64,000 nucleotides of DNA, taken from positions 7,815,389-7,879,388 of the forward strand of contig NC_060896.1 of NCBI RefSeq assembly GCF_014805685.1, written 5' to 3'. Under the pieces are notes generated by a model. It was not told the origin of the DNA. It ran no database searches and worked only from the letters and a program-made list of their open reading frames with translations. A program made the position numbers and the translations under genes. This DNA is from Silurus meridionalis. Taxonomy: Eukaryota > Chordata > Actinopteri > Siluriformes > Siluridae. This document shows, in pieces, positions 44,101 to 58,654 of this stretch; the stretch's first letter is position 1, and each line of letters begins with the position of its first letter.

Positions 44101-44726
44101 TCAACATCGGATTGAGAATTTAATCACTAAAAAAATTAGTACATCTTTATACAAAGTAGTCTAATTCCTGTCCATAAAACTATTCAAGGTTCCCAAACTC
44201 CTGGCCTACCAGCATGACCATTTTCCCCTGGCAAATTCATCACACTGATTACAGTAAGTGCAGTGAAGTAATTCAATAAGCAAAGTGGAGTTTCATTAAC
44301 ACCTTTACTCCAGTCTAATCCTCCAGTCTGGAGAGAAAGCAGATTATTAATAGCGCAGACTGAGCTACACAAAGGCTTCATTTTACACGAGCGTCGCATT
44401 AAGCCACACGTCTATTGCTCCACCAAATAGCATACTTGCTGCGAATATGAATGATGAAGAAATGGATTGCAGGTGATCGAAATGCAAATCTGTTATTTTT
44501 CATTCACTGTGAATGCAGCTTTAACAGATCTATATTTGGATTAATTACCTTTCTCTCTCTGTCTCTCTCTCTCTCTTTTGTTCTCTCACAGAAGAAAAGA
44601 AGCTCAACCTTAGTAAATGTTAATTCCACATTCACACCAGGTATTATTTGTTTAAAGCAGAAGAATTTAGACTAGAAACTTAGCACAAAGTCTTATATAT
44701 TAAAATTCACCCTGGATCCACTGATA

Positions 44727-44730
<4 letters not shown>

Positions 44731-44793
<63 letters not shown>
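44731..44793. repeat. (GT)n microsatellite
   Basis: About 60 bases of GT. Confidence 0.97.
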
Positions 44794-44795
<2 letters not shown>

Positions 44796-46063
44796 GAGAG
44801 TCTGAGAGTATAGTAGGCATGAAGGAAGAGACCAGCTCAGTGGTGCTGCTGGAATATCACCCACATCAATCCTTAATTATTCTAGCCATGGGCACTCGAC
44901 AGCAGAATAAATGATGTTCTTAGGTCTAAGCTCACACAGACACATTCATCTTATTATAACACACATTAAAGCGCTCATATGTTTGCAGCACGCTCGGCTA
45001 CCTGCTAGACGTGCTGAAACTGCTGACAGTCTAATTCATTAAGTCCAAATTATAACAAGATACTAAATGAACAATAACAAACATCATCTTCTCCTGTCGT
45101 TTCCTACAGATAGCAAACGGCCTAATATTCAGCCTTGTCATCATTACGTGGATGTGAGAGTATGACCTTAAAGTGCAGTCGGTCCATTATTTTAAGACGG
45201 AAGCCCAAGCAGACAGCGATGTGACACATACTATAAACTAAATAAAACCCAAAGTGTATTGTGTTCTAATGGGGAGCTTTGGTTGAGCATCGTCATTGAG
45301 TTACAAAAGTCAGTCATAAATCCTGTTTGCTTCTGCATTTTGGTGCAGCACACCAGTTCATAAATGATTCAGATGAGTGTGTCTGTTCACAGATGGAGAT
45401 ATCCCCTGGACACGTACAGAGCCATGCGCAGAGATAAGTCGCAGTCTGTACCGAGTTCTAGAGCTGGTGACAAAAATCCAAAAGTTACATCAATATTTTC
45501 TCTTAGAAAGGTGTCCGTATTGAAAAGATTTATCTTTGATAGCGATTAAGTCAATAATTACTTGAGAGCAGTTCAAACCTTTGAGATTGGAACATATTTG
45601 ATGAGACAGAATGTCAGAGATGAAGTAGGGTCTAAACCATCACCTTTAAGCATAATTTGTTTATTAAAGAACTAACTAAAACTAATTTAAAATGTGGTAT
45701 ATAAATAATAATAATGGTACTATATATATATATATAAGAAATGATTTGATGCATGAATAGTGCTAGCTGTTTGGTAAATCGGATCTGGTACATACTTTTA
45801 CTTTGGATTTATAGCAGTCATGTAGCCATAATATAAGTTTTTTGTTTGTTTGTTAGTCTATTTTTGTTAATTCGTTGTACTCTGTCTTAAAGAATATGTA
45901 GCCATTGTTTAAATGATTGGTTAACCAAGCACTCATCTATGCTTATAGCTTTCTTCAAGTGCAATTCATAATTTTATAAATATAATATTATTTCAATGTC
46001 TGGAACTAATTAAAATATCTATGTATTTAAAGGTTTACTTTAAATTATTTTCATAGATTTGTA

Positions 46064-46065
<2 letters not shown>

Positions 46066-46113
<48 letters not shown>

Positions 46114-46130
46114 TATTTGTGTGTGTGTGT
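46066..46130. repeat. (GT)n microsatellite
   Basis: GT repeat with one CTATTT interruption. Confidence 0.95.
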
Positions 46131-46689
46131 TTTACACCTTTTATGAATAATGAATTTGATCATTATTAAACATTGCTTTTGCACCAAATTGTCAGCAGTG
46201 GTCCTGGACTAAATATTGCACCTTGCTGAAAAAGAACACACATAATTGATGCTGAAGGCTTTGTGAAGTCTGAATAGAGCAGTGGGCAATTTGTTATGAA
46301 ATGAGTATAACCTAATACAGTATATGGCTCAAGTTCTTGTAAATTTCCATTCATTACCTTTCTGAAATGTATTTTACTTTTGTGTTAGATCATAAATTTA
46401 ACAGCAAAATAATTATGAAATAATTTTAAATTCAATAATAATAAAATGATCAGTGGAGCATTGCAAATGAAACCACAGGAGATATCTTAAACAAGGCTAA
46501 TTACAGAACTCATTATCATTAAGACAATGTGCATTACAGTTTGTATTATTTGTGTACATGTAATAATAATAATAATAACATTCAAAACTGCCTCAATATT
46601 CATAAAAGAAAATAACAATAAAGCCAAAGTAAGCAGCAGAATATGAATTGTCAGCTAAGAATCATAAGCTAATGTAAACAACAAACACT

Positions 46690-47060
46690 CTGCAATTGCA
46701 AACGGTGCATACGAATAACCTCGTGACCCGAGGTGTGTGGTAATTATGGAAATGAAAGTGAGGAGGAGGGTTGTGCCATTAATATTGCTTTGTTGTCCCA
46801 ATGGATTTCAGACGGAAAGCAGGTTTACTTTCAAGAATGGATTTCATTAAGGTTTTCTTTTTTTCTCTCTGAGGAGGTTAGAGGAGTGATCCAATTACCT
46901 CCAAGGTATTGCATCTGGCTCTATTATTTACCAGGCATGATCATTTAAGGCAGGAGCCAACACTAGGCAGGCACTGATTAAGCAAAAAAAGATGCCATAA
47001 TGATCCCCCCACAACTGCTGCTGCAATTAACATGACTGAGAAGATCTGCTATAAACACAA
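46690..47060. other. Unique intronic block, possible conserved regulatory element
   Basis: Non-repetitive, less AT-biased than its surroundings, with TAATTA/CAATTA-like motifs (GGTAATTATGGAAATGAAAG; ATCCAATTACC; GCAATTAAC). It shows no coding frame of note. The suggestion of regulatory function is inference only. Confidence 0.25.
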
Positions 47061-48344
47061 GCAGTGCACAGTTAATATCAGCACAATTTATGTAGCCCCA
47101 ATGTAATGGGCAATATCAGTTACTTTCATATTGACCTTATAAATTCTATAGTCCTGCCAATATATTATATTATTATTGCTTCAATCATCCTGTAATTGTA
47201 TTATTGGCATACAGACGTTGCCATGGACTCATTTCTGTACATCATGTTAATGATTGGTGAGTATACTACAGCATTACTGTTTGTGTGTGCACACAATTCA
47301 AAACTAAATCAAACAAATCATCTCCATAGGAGTCAGCATATAGCCTTCAAACTGCAATTTATTTTAGGAGCATAGATCTCTGAGTTTTTCAAAGCCAAAA
47401 CCATGTTAAAAGCATACTTGTTCAATTTTATAGGCTACGTATAATTCTAGATTTGTCTATCTTCCTAAATCCTAATCTCCTAATCTGTAGTGCATTGTTA
47501 ATATCTTTATTCAATAAATTTAACTCAATCTTAGGTGTTTAGAGAATGAAACTGTTATTATTAGGAATATAATTTTTTTATGCATAAAACACACCAAGGA
47601 TTCATTCAACTGAATGCTGCGTTGTGGTTCCTGAGAATAAACACTTAACATATTGACAGCTGCATATGCTTAAATATTACTGCTATTAAACACAATGCTT
47701 ATGAGCATATCTCTCTATATGTTTTTTTGCATCAACCTTCCACTTTAATTTCACTCCTTAATCAAATGTAAATGTACAAGGGCTCACAAATACAAGTTTC
47801 TACCCTGTGATGCCAAGCATGCTACAGATTGAGGGTTTCAGTAATGGCTTATCTGAGATTTTCCTGCACAACATTTATTAGAATTTTACACAGTGTGATA
47901 AAAAAAACCAAAAACATCTAGTGAATGGCATTTCCAGAAACTACATTCTTTTAACTCTATAATAATGCTATGCTTGATATAATTCCATTGCTTGATCCTG
48001 TCACACTTCTACTGGTTGACTGCTCTCGCCCTTTAGATCTGTCTGATTCATCCTAAGCTTTGAGTTTCTTCACTTATGACTCACCTACTGCTACTGTGAA
48101 TCATCCCACATGGATACCTGAAATATTTGCATTTACCACAAAAGCGTTTATACCTCAATTTCACGCTAGCATTATTAGAAAATCTCCTCTGGATACTGTA
48201 GGCTTATAGCTACAAACCACTCCTTTATTCCAAAAGTGTTCTTCACAAAATGCTAAAACGAAACATCCTTTAAACACACATAATCATTTTTACTATATTA
48301 ATGTAGAAGTGTAATCATTCATATTCCCTTAATCTGGTTTTATC

Positions 48345-48505
48345 CAGTAAAGTCTGGTTCCTCTCAAGATTTTGTCTTGAGGTCATCAATGTGAGATTTT
48401 TCTTCCCACTGCCTTTTCTCATTATGGTTTGAAATGTATATGTACATTTGTGTGTTTGCGTTAAGGTTAACTTGTAGAAAGTTGACCAATTTGCTATACA
48501 AATTA
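48345..48505 (+). mobile_element. L2-like LINE 3' region, short diverged fragment
   Basis: AGTCTGGTTCCTCTCAAGAT followed by TTTTCTTCCCACTGCC, matching the middle of 1079-1528. Confidence 0.5.
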
Positions 48506-48723
48506 AGTTTCTTTCTACAGTATCCAAACACACAAAACAGTAAATTCTAATCTTTGCATTTTATTTGGATAATTAGGAAGTTTTTTATTCCTAAAAGGCA
48601 GAGAAAAGAAGGGTAAAGCCAGAGGAAGTGAGTGGTGAGGATTGTACGCCTGTGCATAATTTCCATTAATGAGTGTTCTCTGTTACAATGAACAGCAAAG
48701 AGTATAAGAAAATGAGAGAAAAA

Positions 48724-48725
<2 letters not shown>

Positions 48726-48766
<41 letters not shown>
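48726..48766. repeat. (GA)n microsatellite
   Basis: About 40 bases of GA. Confidence 0.97.
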
Positions 48767-48769
<3 letters not shown>

Positions 48770-49479
48770 GGGGCATTGTGAATGTGTAAATTTATGCTTT
48801 AAGGTTATCATGAAAATTATAAAATGGCTAAATAAAGCCGATTTTTTTACTTTTAAGGGTCCCTTCTGAGAGACAACCCAAAGACCTATACATTCTGTTT
48901 AAACCCTGTCCACTATACCTAGCTATATGCTTTGTTGAATATAGTTTTTCTCTTCACTAGACCTGTTACTGTTGTCACTTCTACTTTAAAACCCAAATAT
49001 TCAAGTCAATATTTTGTAAGACTAATTTCATTTTTAGTTACATGCTACATGCTTACATCCTTGAATTTTACAAAATCTAGCTAACTGTAATGGCTGTGTT
49101 CTCGCCAGAGAGATTTCACTACTACCATTTTTTTTTTTTTGTAATTACTTTATACATATATAATTAGTGGTTAAATATGATAGAATTAAATTAAAAGTTA
49201 AATTTTTATGGTAATTAGAACATAATTGAAACTAGGAATTATATTTGTGGTAACTGTAAAATAACTTGGTTTTGGTGAAGGGAATCTTGTATTATTACCT
49301 CATACCTCATGTGCATAGATGGAAAGCTATGAGCTGAGCAGTAAAAGAAGGTTAATCAACCCTTTTTTATTATGAATGTTAGAAGAAAATGTATACATCC
49401 CTGTACTGCACATATACTGCTCTTTGAAACATCGCTGCGATGTGGAAATGGCATTTTCGAATTCTTCCACTTTGGAGAG

Positions 49480-49612
49480 TTTTATCAAAAAGCTTGTTTG
49501 TGTTGACTAAAAACGCTGCCTCGGTGTGGACAGAAGGCCAAAACGGAGAGAAAAATATGCGTTTTTAAATGAAAACCTATTGTTGTGCACATGGCCTGAG
49601 CTACTACTGCCC
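49480..49612. repeat. Dispersed repeat fragment
   Basis: ACGCTGCCTCGGTGTGGACA, GGCCAAAACGGAGAG and GTGCACATGGCC resemble a fish repeat I recall with GTGTGGACA blocks. No ends are visible. Confidence 0.4.
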
Positions 49613-50440
49613 ATGGTAAAGGTTTTTGGGTAAAACATGCTTGGTAAAGTTGCTTCTTAGTGTTGTCTATTTGAAATTTATAAATGTATTTCTATTACTT
49701 GAAAGATTTAGAAGATTTCTTTATTACCATTTTCATGTTGAACTGTCGGTATTCCTTATTATAGCCAAATCAATCACAGTGCATTTGAAAGCCATTTGCA
49801 TATAAGGAGCTGAGTTTAAGTTGTTGGTGGCAATCTGTAATGCCTATTATGACTTTACAGGGTTGCATGCTGGAAAGTACACTGTGACAATAATTGCTGT
49901 GCTTTGACCCTCCTAAGAGGTTAACTGTGTTATATGTTCCAGCTCAGTGCCTAAAAGAGAACCTGACTTGGATTGCTGACTTCAAAGCATTGATCCCTAA
50001 CAGTTAATGTGTGTGGTCTCTGCTATATTAGGAAATCGAATTTTATAACTGACTCCTTTTTCTGCATGTCTTTTTCTTATTTAGTAACATTTTGTAGCAT
50101 TCATCAATCATACTTAGCTTTATACAAAACAATTATTCTGAGAATTTTTCTAAAATAATTTTTTTCTGTATATACACTATTAACTAATCATTTTCTAATA
50201 CTGAGCATATCATTGGCTGTTTATCCCACATCACATCGAAGTTGAATTCTCACTTCTGATTATTCAAAAAGGTGTTAATTAATTTTCTAGAACAGCAGCT
50301 CTGACAGTTGTGCCAGCTAAAAAAAACAAATCACAAGTCTAAATGAATGTGCCTGTTCTATAATTCACACTGACTTGCAGGGTTGAATGCTTTGCAGAAT
50401 TACATTTTTTAAAATATGTATATAGTTTTATATATATACA

Positions 50441-50981
50441 CCGTAATTTCCGGACTATAAAGCGCACCCATATATAAGGCGCACCCACTGAATTTTACAA
50501 AGATTTTTATTTTGAACATAAATAAACCACACCTGTCTATAAGCCGCAGGTGTCCACATTGAAACTAATGAACTTTACACAGGCTTTAACGAAAGACAGT
50601 GTCTGTAACACAGTGTAACAGGTGAAATATGTTGTGGCTCCTTTAAGAGCAGAGAGTCATTTTGGGAATATCCTGTTGCCAAATTTTTCCGGTATTACTG
50701 CATGTGTGCAAGGCCGAGGAATATGTCCTTATTATTTTCTGATGCTCATTTCTGAGTTTTTTCTCCCGATGCCGTGCAGCTCAGAACACAGGTGAGGTGC
50801 GTTTTTTCATTTCCGTTCGGAAATTTCATTGGTCTAATGTTATGTCACCCAGTTTTTTGGCTTGAAGTTTGTAAAACCGGGAAAAACCCAGAAAAAATCC
50901 ATAAATTAGCCGCTTCGTTGTTTAAGCCGCGGGGTTCAAAACGTGGGGAAAAAGTAGCGGCTTATAGTCCAAAAATTACGG
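50441..50981. mobile_element. CCGTA-type inverted-repeat element, copy 2 (541 bp, inverted)
   Basis: Starts CCGTAATTTCCGGACTATAA and ends TATAGTCCAAAAATTACGG. It is reverse-oriented relative to 39999-40772 and lacks about 230 bases of the longer copy. The right side keeps the TA flank; the left is CA. Confidence 0.8.
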
Positions 50982-51939
50982 TAGTTTTATACTGTATGTA
51001 TATAGTAAAGTTTTTTAAAACATAAAGTTGTTTTGTAAAGCTTTTTGTCAAAAAGTCTTCTTGAAAAAGTTTTGCCTTATTCAATAAAGAGTAAACAGCA
51101 GCAGGCAAGGGAATGTATGTTTATAGTTGCTGTAGTAGACATACAGTATATGTAGCTATTAAGCAAGGAATCATTGAAATTGAGTATTATTTCTTAAACG
51201 CTTAATGCAGAACAATGACAGAGATTTAGTGTGAGTGGATTACATGATCATAAATAAAAAAAACCTGCCAGACATGAGTGTGCAGTGTAACGGCTGTCCA
51301 TTCCCTCTAATCAGAAAGCCTGAGGCCACATTCCCATTTATTGACTGCCATTCACTAATGAGGCCACAGAAACATGGAGACAGATACTTCCCTCATGCCC
51401 CACTGGCGAGGTCAAACATCTGCTAGACTAGAAATCAATTCACAGTACCTAGCATCCTGTGACAAATTGTTCCAATTTGCCTCTACGGATTCTCAGCTGG
51501 AGAGATTAACCTGAGTAATATAACAATCCAGTAACAAATATCATTATAGTCTGATTTATCAACCATGCATGTCTGAGTGATATCCAAATTAGAAAGGATT
51601 AGAAAGATGATCAGAATGATGAGATGGATCTGTTGTGTGAGAACTGGGGTTAAATGCCTAGAGAATCAGCTGTTGGATGAGTAATGCAGCTCTAAATGTC
51701 CAAATAGTAGAAACGCATTTTAGGAAATCATACAATTATTTGAATATTGAATGCTACCACGTGTAATGACCTGAGACCCAGTGATGCTGGAATAGATTCA
51801 ATGCGACTCTGATCAGGATAAAGATCTTACCAAAAAAAAATGAATAAATGTAGTGCAATACAATGCACAAGCAGCTTTGGATAACATTCAAACCAAATCA
51901 ACTGCTAATCGCTTGGGATTTTTACACACACAACTCTTT

Positions 51940-52600
51940 AGTTTTTGGAGAATGGTACAATCAGGAAAACCCCTCGTTTTGGAAAAGCCTTGAAAGAGGT
52001 CTTCAGAGAATGGTTAGACTGGTTTGAGCTGCTTAAACGCTACAATAACTCAGATTATATTATACAAAACTGTAATGAGCAGAAGAGCATCTCTGTATGC
52101 ACAAAGTCTCGACCCTTAAGGCTGATGGGAACAGTACTGAGGCACACAGATGGTATGGTCAGAATTTGGCACCAACAGAATGAATTGATGGACCCAACCT
52201 GCCCTGTGTCCACAGTCCAGGCTGATTCAGGTGGTGTAATGGTGTTTTCTTGGATCACTTTGGACTTGTTAATACCAATCAATCTCTGGTTGAACACCGC
52301 AACCTATTTACGTATTGTTGCTGGCCATGGCTACAATTTGCTCATCTTTTGTCAGCATGAAAATGCACCATGTTACAAAGTAAAATCTATCGCAGATGTG
52401 TCAATGGTTTCAGTGTTTTTCCATGCTCTTTTGGACAGGATCCAGTAGAATGCAATTCGAACACTTTTGGTATTTGGTCAGTGGGAGATTCACAGCATGA
52501 AATTGTACTTGAAAAATCTGCAGTTTCCATGCCTTGAGAAAAGAGTTGAGACTGTTTTGAGAGCATGTTGAGGTTGTAACCACATAAAATAATTGCAAAG
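51940..52600 (+). pseudogene. Tc1-like transposase remnant
   Basis: A 167-codon frame (51945-52448) encodes GMVRIWHQQNELMDPTCP, VSTVQADSGGVMVFSW and FCQHENAPCYKVKSIADVS, the DDE-core pattern of fish Tc1 transposases (IWHQQNESMDPTC...GGVMVWG...QQDNAPCHKA). It has no proper start, the N-terminal DNA-binding part is degraded, and the last third after 52448 is out of frame with stops. Inactive. Inverted ends were not located. Confidence 0.85.
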
Positions 52601-54119
52601 TTAATAAACATACCTACATTATATATATTTTTTTTACAATGTTTTGAAGGTTTATGAATATGCAAAACAGGATATGAAATGGTATAGAAACCTTGCATAG
52701 TTGCAAGGCAGACAGGAATGATCTTGACAGAGCATTACTCAAGGGAAGTTCTAAGAGTAGTTGTGACATCTGTGGAGGTGGTCAGTAAGTGAGGATGTTT
52801 CCAATAAAGCAGACAAGGAATGCAAAGCCCCTAATTTGGTGAATGATCCAATAGGCTGAATGGCAGTGAATTAGGGCTAGTGGATTTATGCTGCTCTGAC
52901 TGGACTAACAGTGCTCCAGAGACACATTTGTTTGGTCCAATGGCCTTTCATAAAGGCCAAAACACACTGGCAGCGACATAAAGGCGCCTCGACTGGGTAC
53001 TTACGACTACTGTGACGTGACTGTACGCTGATTCATTTAATGCCTGCAAATCCCTACAGATGGATTAACAAATTAAACAGCAACATGTGCAGTAGTGTCC
53101 GCTTGACTGCACACACATACGAACAGTTTAGAATTAGACCAACATCAGTGCATCAAATTAATATTGATATGCACTGTCATTGTATGTTCGGGACAAGAAA
53201 TCATTGGCTGTGCGACCATCACCAAAATTATGTTACAGATTTAAGTGGTAAGATGGATGTGTATATTAGGTCTTAGTTCATGTAAATAAAAAAAAGAAAT
53301 TTTATTTTCAACATTAGTGGTGGACCCATGAATCCTATGCAGGAACACAGCCTAGAGGAATAGTGTAACCAATCTAGCAGATAAGACGTTGGAGGAATCC
53401 AAGGACCCCATAGAAACGTGTACCTTGATCTATAGGACAGTAATGCTACCAGCTGAACTGTCATGTTTCTTTCATTTCATAATAAACTTTTATGATTATG
53501 AGAGCTCATATTTTATGTACCAACTAAAATATTTTCTTAACAATTTCAGTTCATTCCAGCATCTTCAAAGTTCCTGGAAATCCAACACAACTAAACCAAA
53601 TGGTTTTCTGTATCCTATCTAGTGCACCACATGCTCGAAAAAGCAACAGCTAAACAGTGTACTAGCTGTCTGCTGTAAATGAAATGCAAACAGTATATTA
53701 AACAGGGGATCCTAGAGGTGACATTGCCAAAGGGAGGGATATGCAACAACGGATGCACATCAATCACGATAAAAGCTGTTTCATAAGATGAACTGGAATT
53801 TGGTTCAATTATCTGTCTAATCAAAGTGGGTTATCTATCAACTGCTAGCACTGGTAGAGATGCACAATATTAAAATTGCTGTACAAGTTCAACCAATAAA
53901 TACTGCATTAATTCTTTGTGTCCACAAACCCTTTTTACTGAGGCAATGAATTCCTTGATTCCTCATTTAAGAGATATCTTTAACCATTCATATGTTTATT
54001 TATTCAGAGAGGATTCAAATTTACCCATTAGTAGACCCAACCCATGAGCCACTACTGCTATTCATATATCATTCTACAAATTGAAAAAAATATCAATGTC
54101 ACCCAAGAGTATAGCATGT

Positions 54120-54385
54120 ATTGTTGTAGTGCCTTACAGCTCCCAGGTCCTCAGTTTGGCCCTGAGCTCAGGTTAGTAACTGGGTGGAGATTCACATTTT
54201 CTCTGTATGTGTCTTTGGGGGTTTCCTTTGTCTTTTTTCCGCCCATCTCCCAAAAACAAGCCATTAGGATAACACAAAGTCTATAGGTGTGAATGTGTGA
54301 TGTGCTGTGATAGACTGATATACCATCCAGGTTGCATGCTCGCTTTGCCCCAGTCCCCAGGATAGACTCCAGTCTAGGATTAAGT
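54120..54385 (+). repeat. Dispersed fish repeat (SINE-like), copy 1
   Basis: TAGTGCCTTACAGCTCCCAG, CCTGAGCTCAGGTTAGTAAC, CCCATCTCCCAAAAACAAGC and CCCAGGATAGACTCCAG follow the widespread teleost repeat that begins with a cash-register-like CTCACAGCTCC...GTTCGATCCTGAGC pattern. Confidence 0.55.
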
Positions 54386-55769
54386 CTGGGATTGCTAGAA
54401 AATGCACAAATATATCACAATGGGAAAATTTTTCATAAAAAAATTAAATAAATCTAAATTCCTTTTTGTGGTGTTTCAGGATAACCAGTTACAAGGGTAA
54501 AGAGTACAAAAGGAAACAGCATGGGGGAGAATAACAGAATAATGAGAATATCATGCAGCTGTCACATGGGTCCCACTGGTCTAATTAACGGTCCTCTGTG
54601 CACAGCTTGGTTTGATGTAAGGGAGTTAAGCCGTAGCACAGAAAACAGCCTGAGATAATATTAACACGTGTCTATCCTTCTGTCACAACTCATTTCAAGA
54701 GCGCCAGTAGAGGACTGTCATTAATCCTATATTTCTACATGAGTTTTCAACCATCAAATCATTAGTGCATCTGGAGAACATGTATTGCAATGCGGCTATG
54801 CTTCAGTCTACAAATGAGGTCCGTAATTGTGTGTACATTTGGATTCTTGGAACAAAGAAGCAGCACTCAATTATAAAATCTTTTTTTACAGTACATCCGT
54901 CATCAGTAAAGAGATTCAGACAGCTCTAACCTTCGCAAGACTTACTCAAATGCAAACAAAACAGCTGCTCATTTTGGAAATACGTTGCATTGCATTACAT
55001 TGCTTTTCACTTGCTTGTGGCTGCTGATGAATATGTGTGTTGTGTGTGGATGCTCTCGTTTGCGTTGCTGTTTGATGTGTGGGATATTCACAGGATGGAC
55101 GAGCAGCAGCATCTGCCACAGACACACCGACTCTCTAATCAATACGCTCATGTCTCACACGCCTGACAACATGAATACACTTGTGCGCGCACACACACAC
55201 ACTAACACACACGTGCCCAAATTAAGCTACTCAGCTTACTCTGACCACTTAAAATAGAGATAATAATACAAAACAAATAGCAGAGGGGTTTGATGAGATA
55301 GCAGCAAATGGCTTGAAGCGGAAATTTCTGACAAATGAGTTTACACAATTTCTGGCCGGATTCCTGTCTCACGGGAAATCTTCAGATGGACAAGATTATC
55401 GCCCACTTGTTTTTGGATTACATGGCTACTTCTACTTAAACCAAGGATTTTTTTTTTTATCACATCCAACAGTATCAGACTCATCCTATCCACAATTGGA
55501 GGCAAATTTCCAAGAAGTTCATTCTGAGTTGAGTGAAGTGACAGAGAAAATAATCTTGTTGTGTGAGACAATAATCGTCCAATTTTCTCTCAAGATTTAT
55601 TAAAAGTCTTTTCCTGTCGCTATACAGAAATGTTTTTTAGAATGAGTCTTGGAATGTAAGGTGGCTGTTGACAGCTGATAACCAAATTATGACTGTGAAA
55701 AACTGCTCTGAGAATGCCCACCATTCGCCAAGTGCTTCTGTATTCATAATATGTGTTGGAGTAATTTAA

Positions 55770-55770
55770 T

Positions 55771-55830
<60 letters not shown>
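55770..55830. repeat. (TTTC)n microsatellite
   Basis: About 15 TTTC units. Confidence 0.97.
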
Positions 55831-57269
55831 AATCATGTGATACTGGTATACTTTTTAATTACACATCTGTCTGCGTGTGATGGACGTGTCTTGCCTAATC
55901 ATCTAGTGTGCATGCCTCTACAAAAACCAAAAATAAATAAATAAACAAGAAATACATAAATTCTGGCAAAAAATGAAGAAATAAAGACGGTCATTTTGAA
56001 AATTACAGCTAATGAACTTTTCCCATGTCTGCTACCAAAGCAGTTCAGTGCCACTATTCAGTTTCACACCTTCAATTCAAACCTTCCTTCTAACCACTTT
56101 CAATGGATATTCACGTGCACAAACACACACCCCCACACACACACTTCTTCATTGGTATTTCGATCTGTCATCATGAAACAAAATGTGCCAGAATGATTGC
56201 ATGCAAGCAGTTACACACCTGATTCCAGATCAAGAAGCACATAGCAGTGCCTAAGACAGATTTTAAGTAATGAGATCTCCAACTTTTTGGGTGGATCAAA
56301 AGACTGCACCCTCAAAGGCAGTTTTGTATCCTCATAAGCTATATCTGAGTACACAGCTAAACAGGCAGTATTGCTTTTTGGGTCTGGCTGACTGTTCACT
56401 GTATTAGAGATGCTTCAGTGCCAATACTGGTCTAATATCTTGCTTATTTACTTGTACTTCTTGTATCAAAGTGCAATTATTCTTCCTTAAATAAGCCTAG
56501 TGTAGATGGTCTCTAATGAACAATGACAAATGGCAGCAAACCAGATGTACTGTATTACGCAATAAATCGCAAAAAGAGAAAAGCAGACCGCACACTGGTT
56601 AAGGTATCATGGAACTACAGCATTTTCTTACTCTTTAATAGAGTGCAAAAATGGAGCTCACATCTTGCACAAATATGTGCAAGATGCTGGAAACTGCATG
56701 CATTTGTGTGAGAGCAGTAGAGCATTCAAGCGAGCATGTGAAGGAACTCACTTCTGATAGAACATTACTTTTTTACACAGAGACATACTGTACACCCAAA
56801 CACAAACACTGAGCAAAACCAAGCATTTTTACACCCACTTCCCAGCATTTTTTAATGGCCACTCTCTCTGATCCTGCTCTGCACAAACAAGTCATCCACT
56901 CTCTTGCTCTCTATTAAATATACTGTTTAAATGTCATTGTACAATATGTTGGATTAAAAAAAACTCTTTTTAGAGCAGCCCCTAATTATCCTCTCCAGAA
57001 AAAAAAAGCATTGCATCCTTTTACAATGTGATATAATAACATTCCGTGCATGAAAGTACAGGGACGTAAGTGTGTTAAGACATTTAAGTGTGGATGAGAA
57101 ACTTTTGGGAAACGATTGAAATAGAAAAATTGGACATGAAGCATTTTTAGATGAATAAGCCACTTAAAAATGTATCCGGATTAGTGTATATCTGGCCTTA
57201 GTGTAAAGTGAAACAACATTTCCTGCCTCCAATTCCAATATACACTTACACACTTTACTCTTCCATCAA

Positions 57270-57520
57270 GCACCTGACAGACTCATGGTGGCCAATTGGT
57301 TGCCTAGAGGTTTTACAGGGAATTCTGTTTACTGGTGCACTCCCTGGTTCAATCCTGTGCTCAGGTTATTGTCCGGCCATAATTACCTGCTTTCTCCATG
57401 TCTGTTGGGGTTTCTTCCTGGTTCCTCAGTTTCCTCCCACCACCCAATTAGTAAATTGGTGACCCTAGTGTTTCGTAGTCCTGTATAATCCATCATGACC
57501 ATGATCAGGATAGAGACAAA
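57270..57520 (+). repeat. Dispersed fish repeat (SINE-like), copy 2
   Basis: TGGTTCAATCCTGTGCTCAG, CTGTTGGGGTTTCTTCCTGG and CAGTTTCCTCCCACC align with copy 1 at 54120. The end contains GACCATGATCAGGATAGAG. Confidence 0.55.
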
Positions 57521-57756
57521 GCAACAAAGGATACAATGATTCGGGATGTTTTGAATGTTTCTTCTGGGGGTTTAGCTGAAATGGTTTGTTTTTTAATTTG
57601 CTGACATCTGCTTTACATTTCCTTCATTCTCATTGTGATAGAAAGAGATGTGGATCCATGAAAAGTAATTATTTATAAATGTATATAACAATTAAAGAAG
57701 CAGCAACAATATCCCAACATATTTGTTCTCTAAAGGTCCTACACAGACACTTTTTC

Positions 57757-57762
<6 letters not shown>

Positions 57763-57823
<61 letters not shown>
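57763..57823. repeat. (CA)n microsatellite
   Basis: About 60 bases of CA. Confidence 0.97.
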
Positions 57824-57826
<3 letters not shown>

Positions 57827-58390
57827 TGACTGTTCCTAAATTATTAATTAGCTAATTGTCTCAAAAAAGGTACAAAACAACATCAATAATTCAGTATTTA
57901 ATTAGACTACAAACATCATTGTTACAAATGCACAAGCTAGCCACACTGAAGAGAGACAATCTCAATCTTACTCTTGCTCTAAAATATTTGTATTCTGCAC
58001 TATTTAAATTAAAGATGCTACGTACTGTATATCCGATGAGGCCGATATCCAATTATATATATCCATTATACCCAACAACACACTACTGCACTCAAGCGAT
58101 AATTACAGATATTTACAGCCCACTGAATGTTCAGTCCATTAAAGTTTAAAACTCTATAATACACAAATAATTTACGTTGCTTTCTGTAGACCGAAAACTG
58201 AGGCTGAATGTCAGAGCGAAGCTGCAAGACAAACAGGATTTATTGGAGGAAAGTGTCTCTCTCTCTCATTCACATAGCCAAATATAACACAGTCATCTCT
58301 CCTGTACAAAGAGATAAAGTTAATACCAATTCTCAAACACACAGTTCACATTTATTATTAATATTAACACGGCATAAATAATTTATTAGA

Positions 58391-58392
<2 letters not shown>

Positions 58393-58446
<54 letters not shown>
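58393..58446. repeat. (GT)n microsatellite
   Basis: About 52 bases of GT. Confidence 0.97.
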
Positions 58447-58447
<1 letters not shown>

Positions 58448-58654
58448 TGATAGGAAACAAAACACTATTTTTTTTTGCCAGAGCAATTCCACACTAACCA
58501 ATATACAGTACAAGCTCAAAAATGAGTGCTGATAATTACCACATGAAGAGCTAGGAGTTTAATGAGCATCGTTTTGGTAAACTGGGGATTTGAATGTCTT
58601 TCAAAAGTGTACAACAGTGGAATAGTAATCATTTATATTCCCAGTGTCACATGA

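Noticed and set aside
55313..55603. 96-codon plus-strand ORF
   Set aside because: It overlaps an opposite-strand ORF of similar length, and composition and context do not suggest coding.
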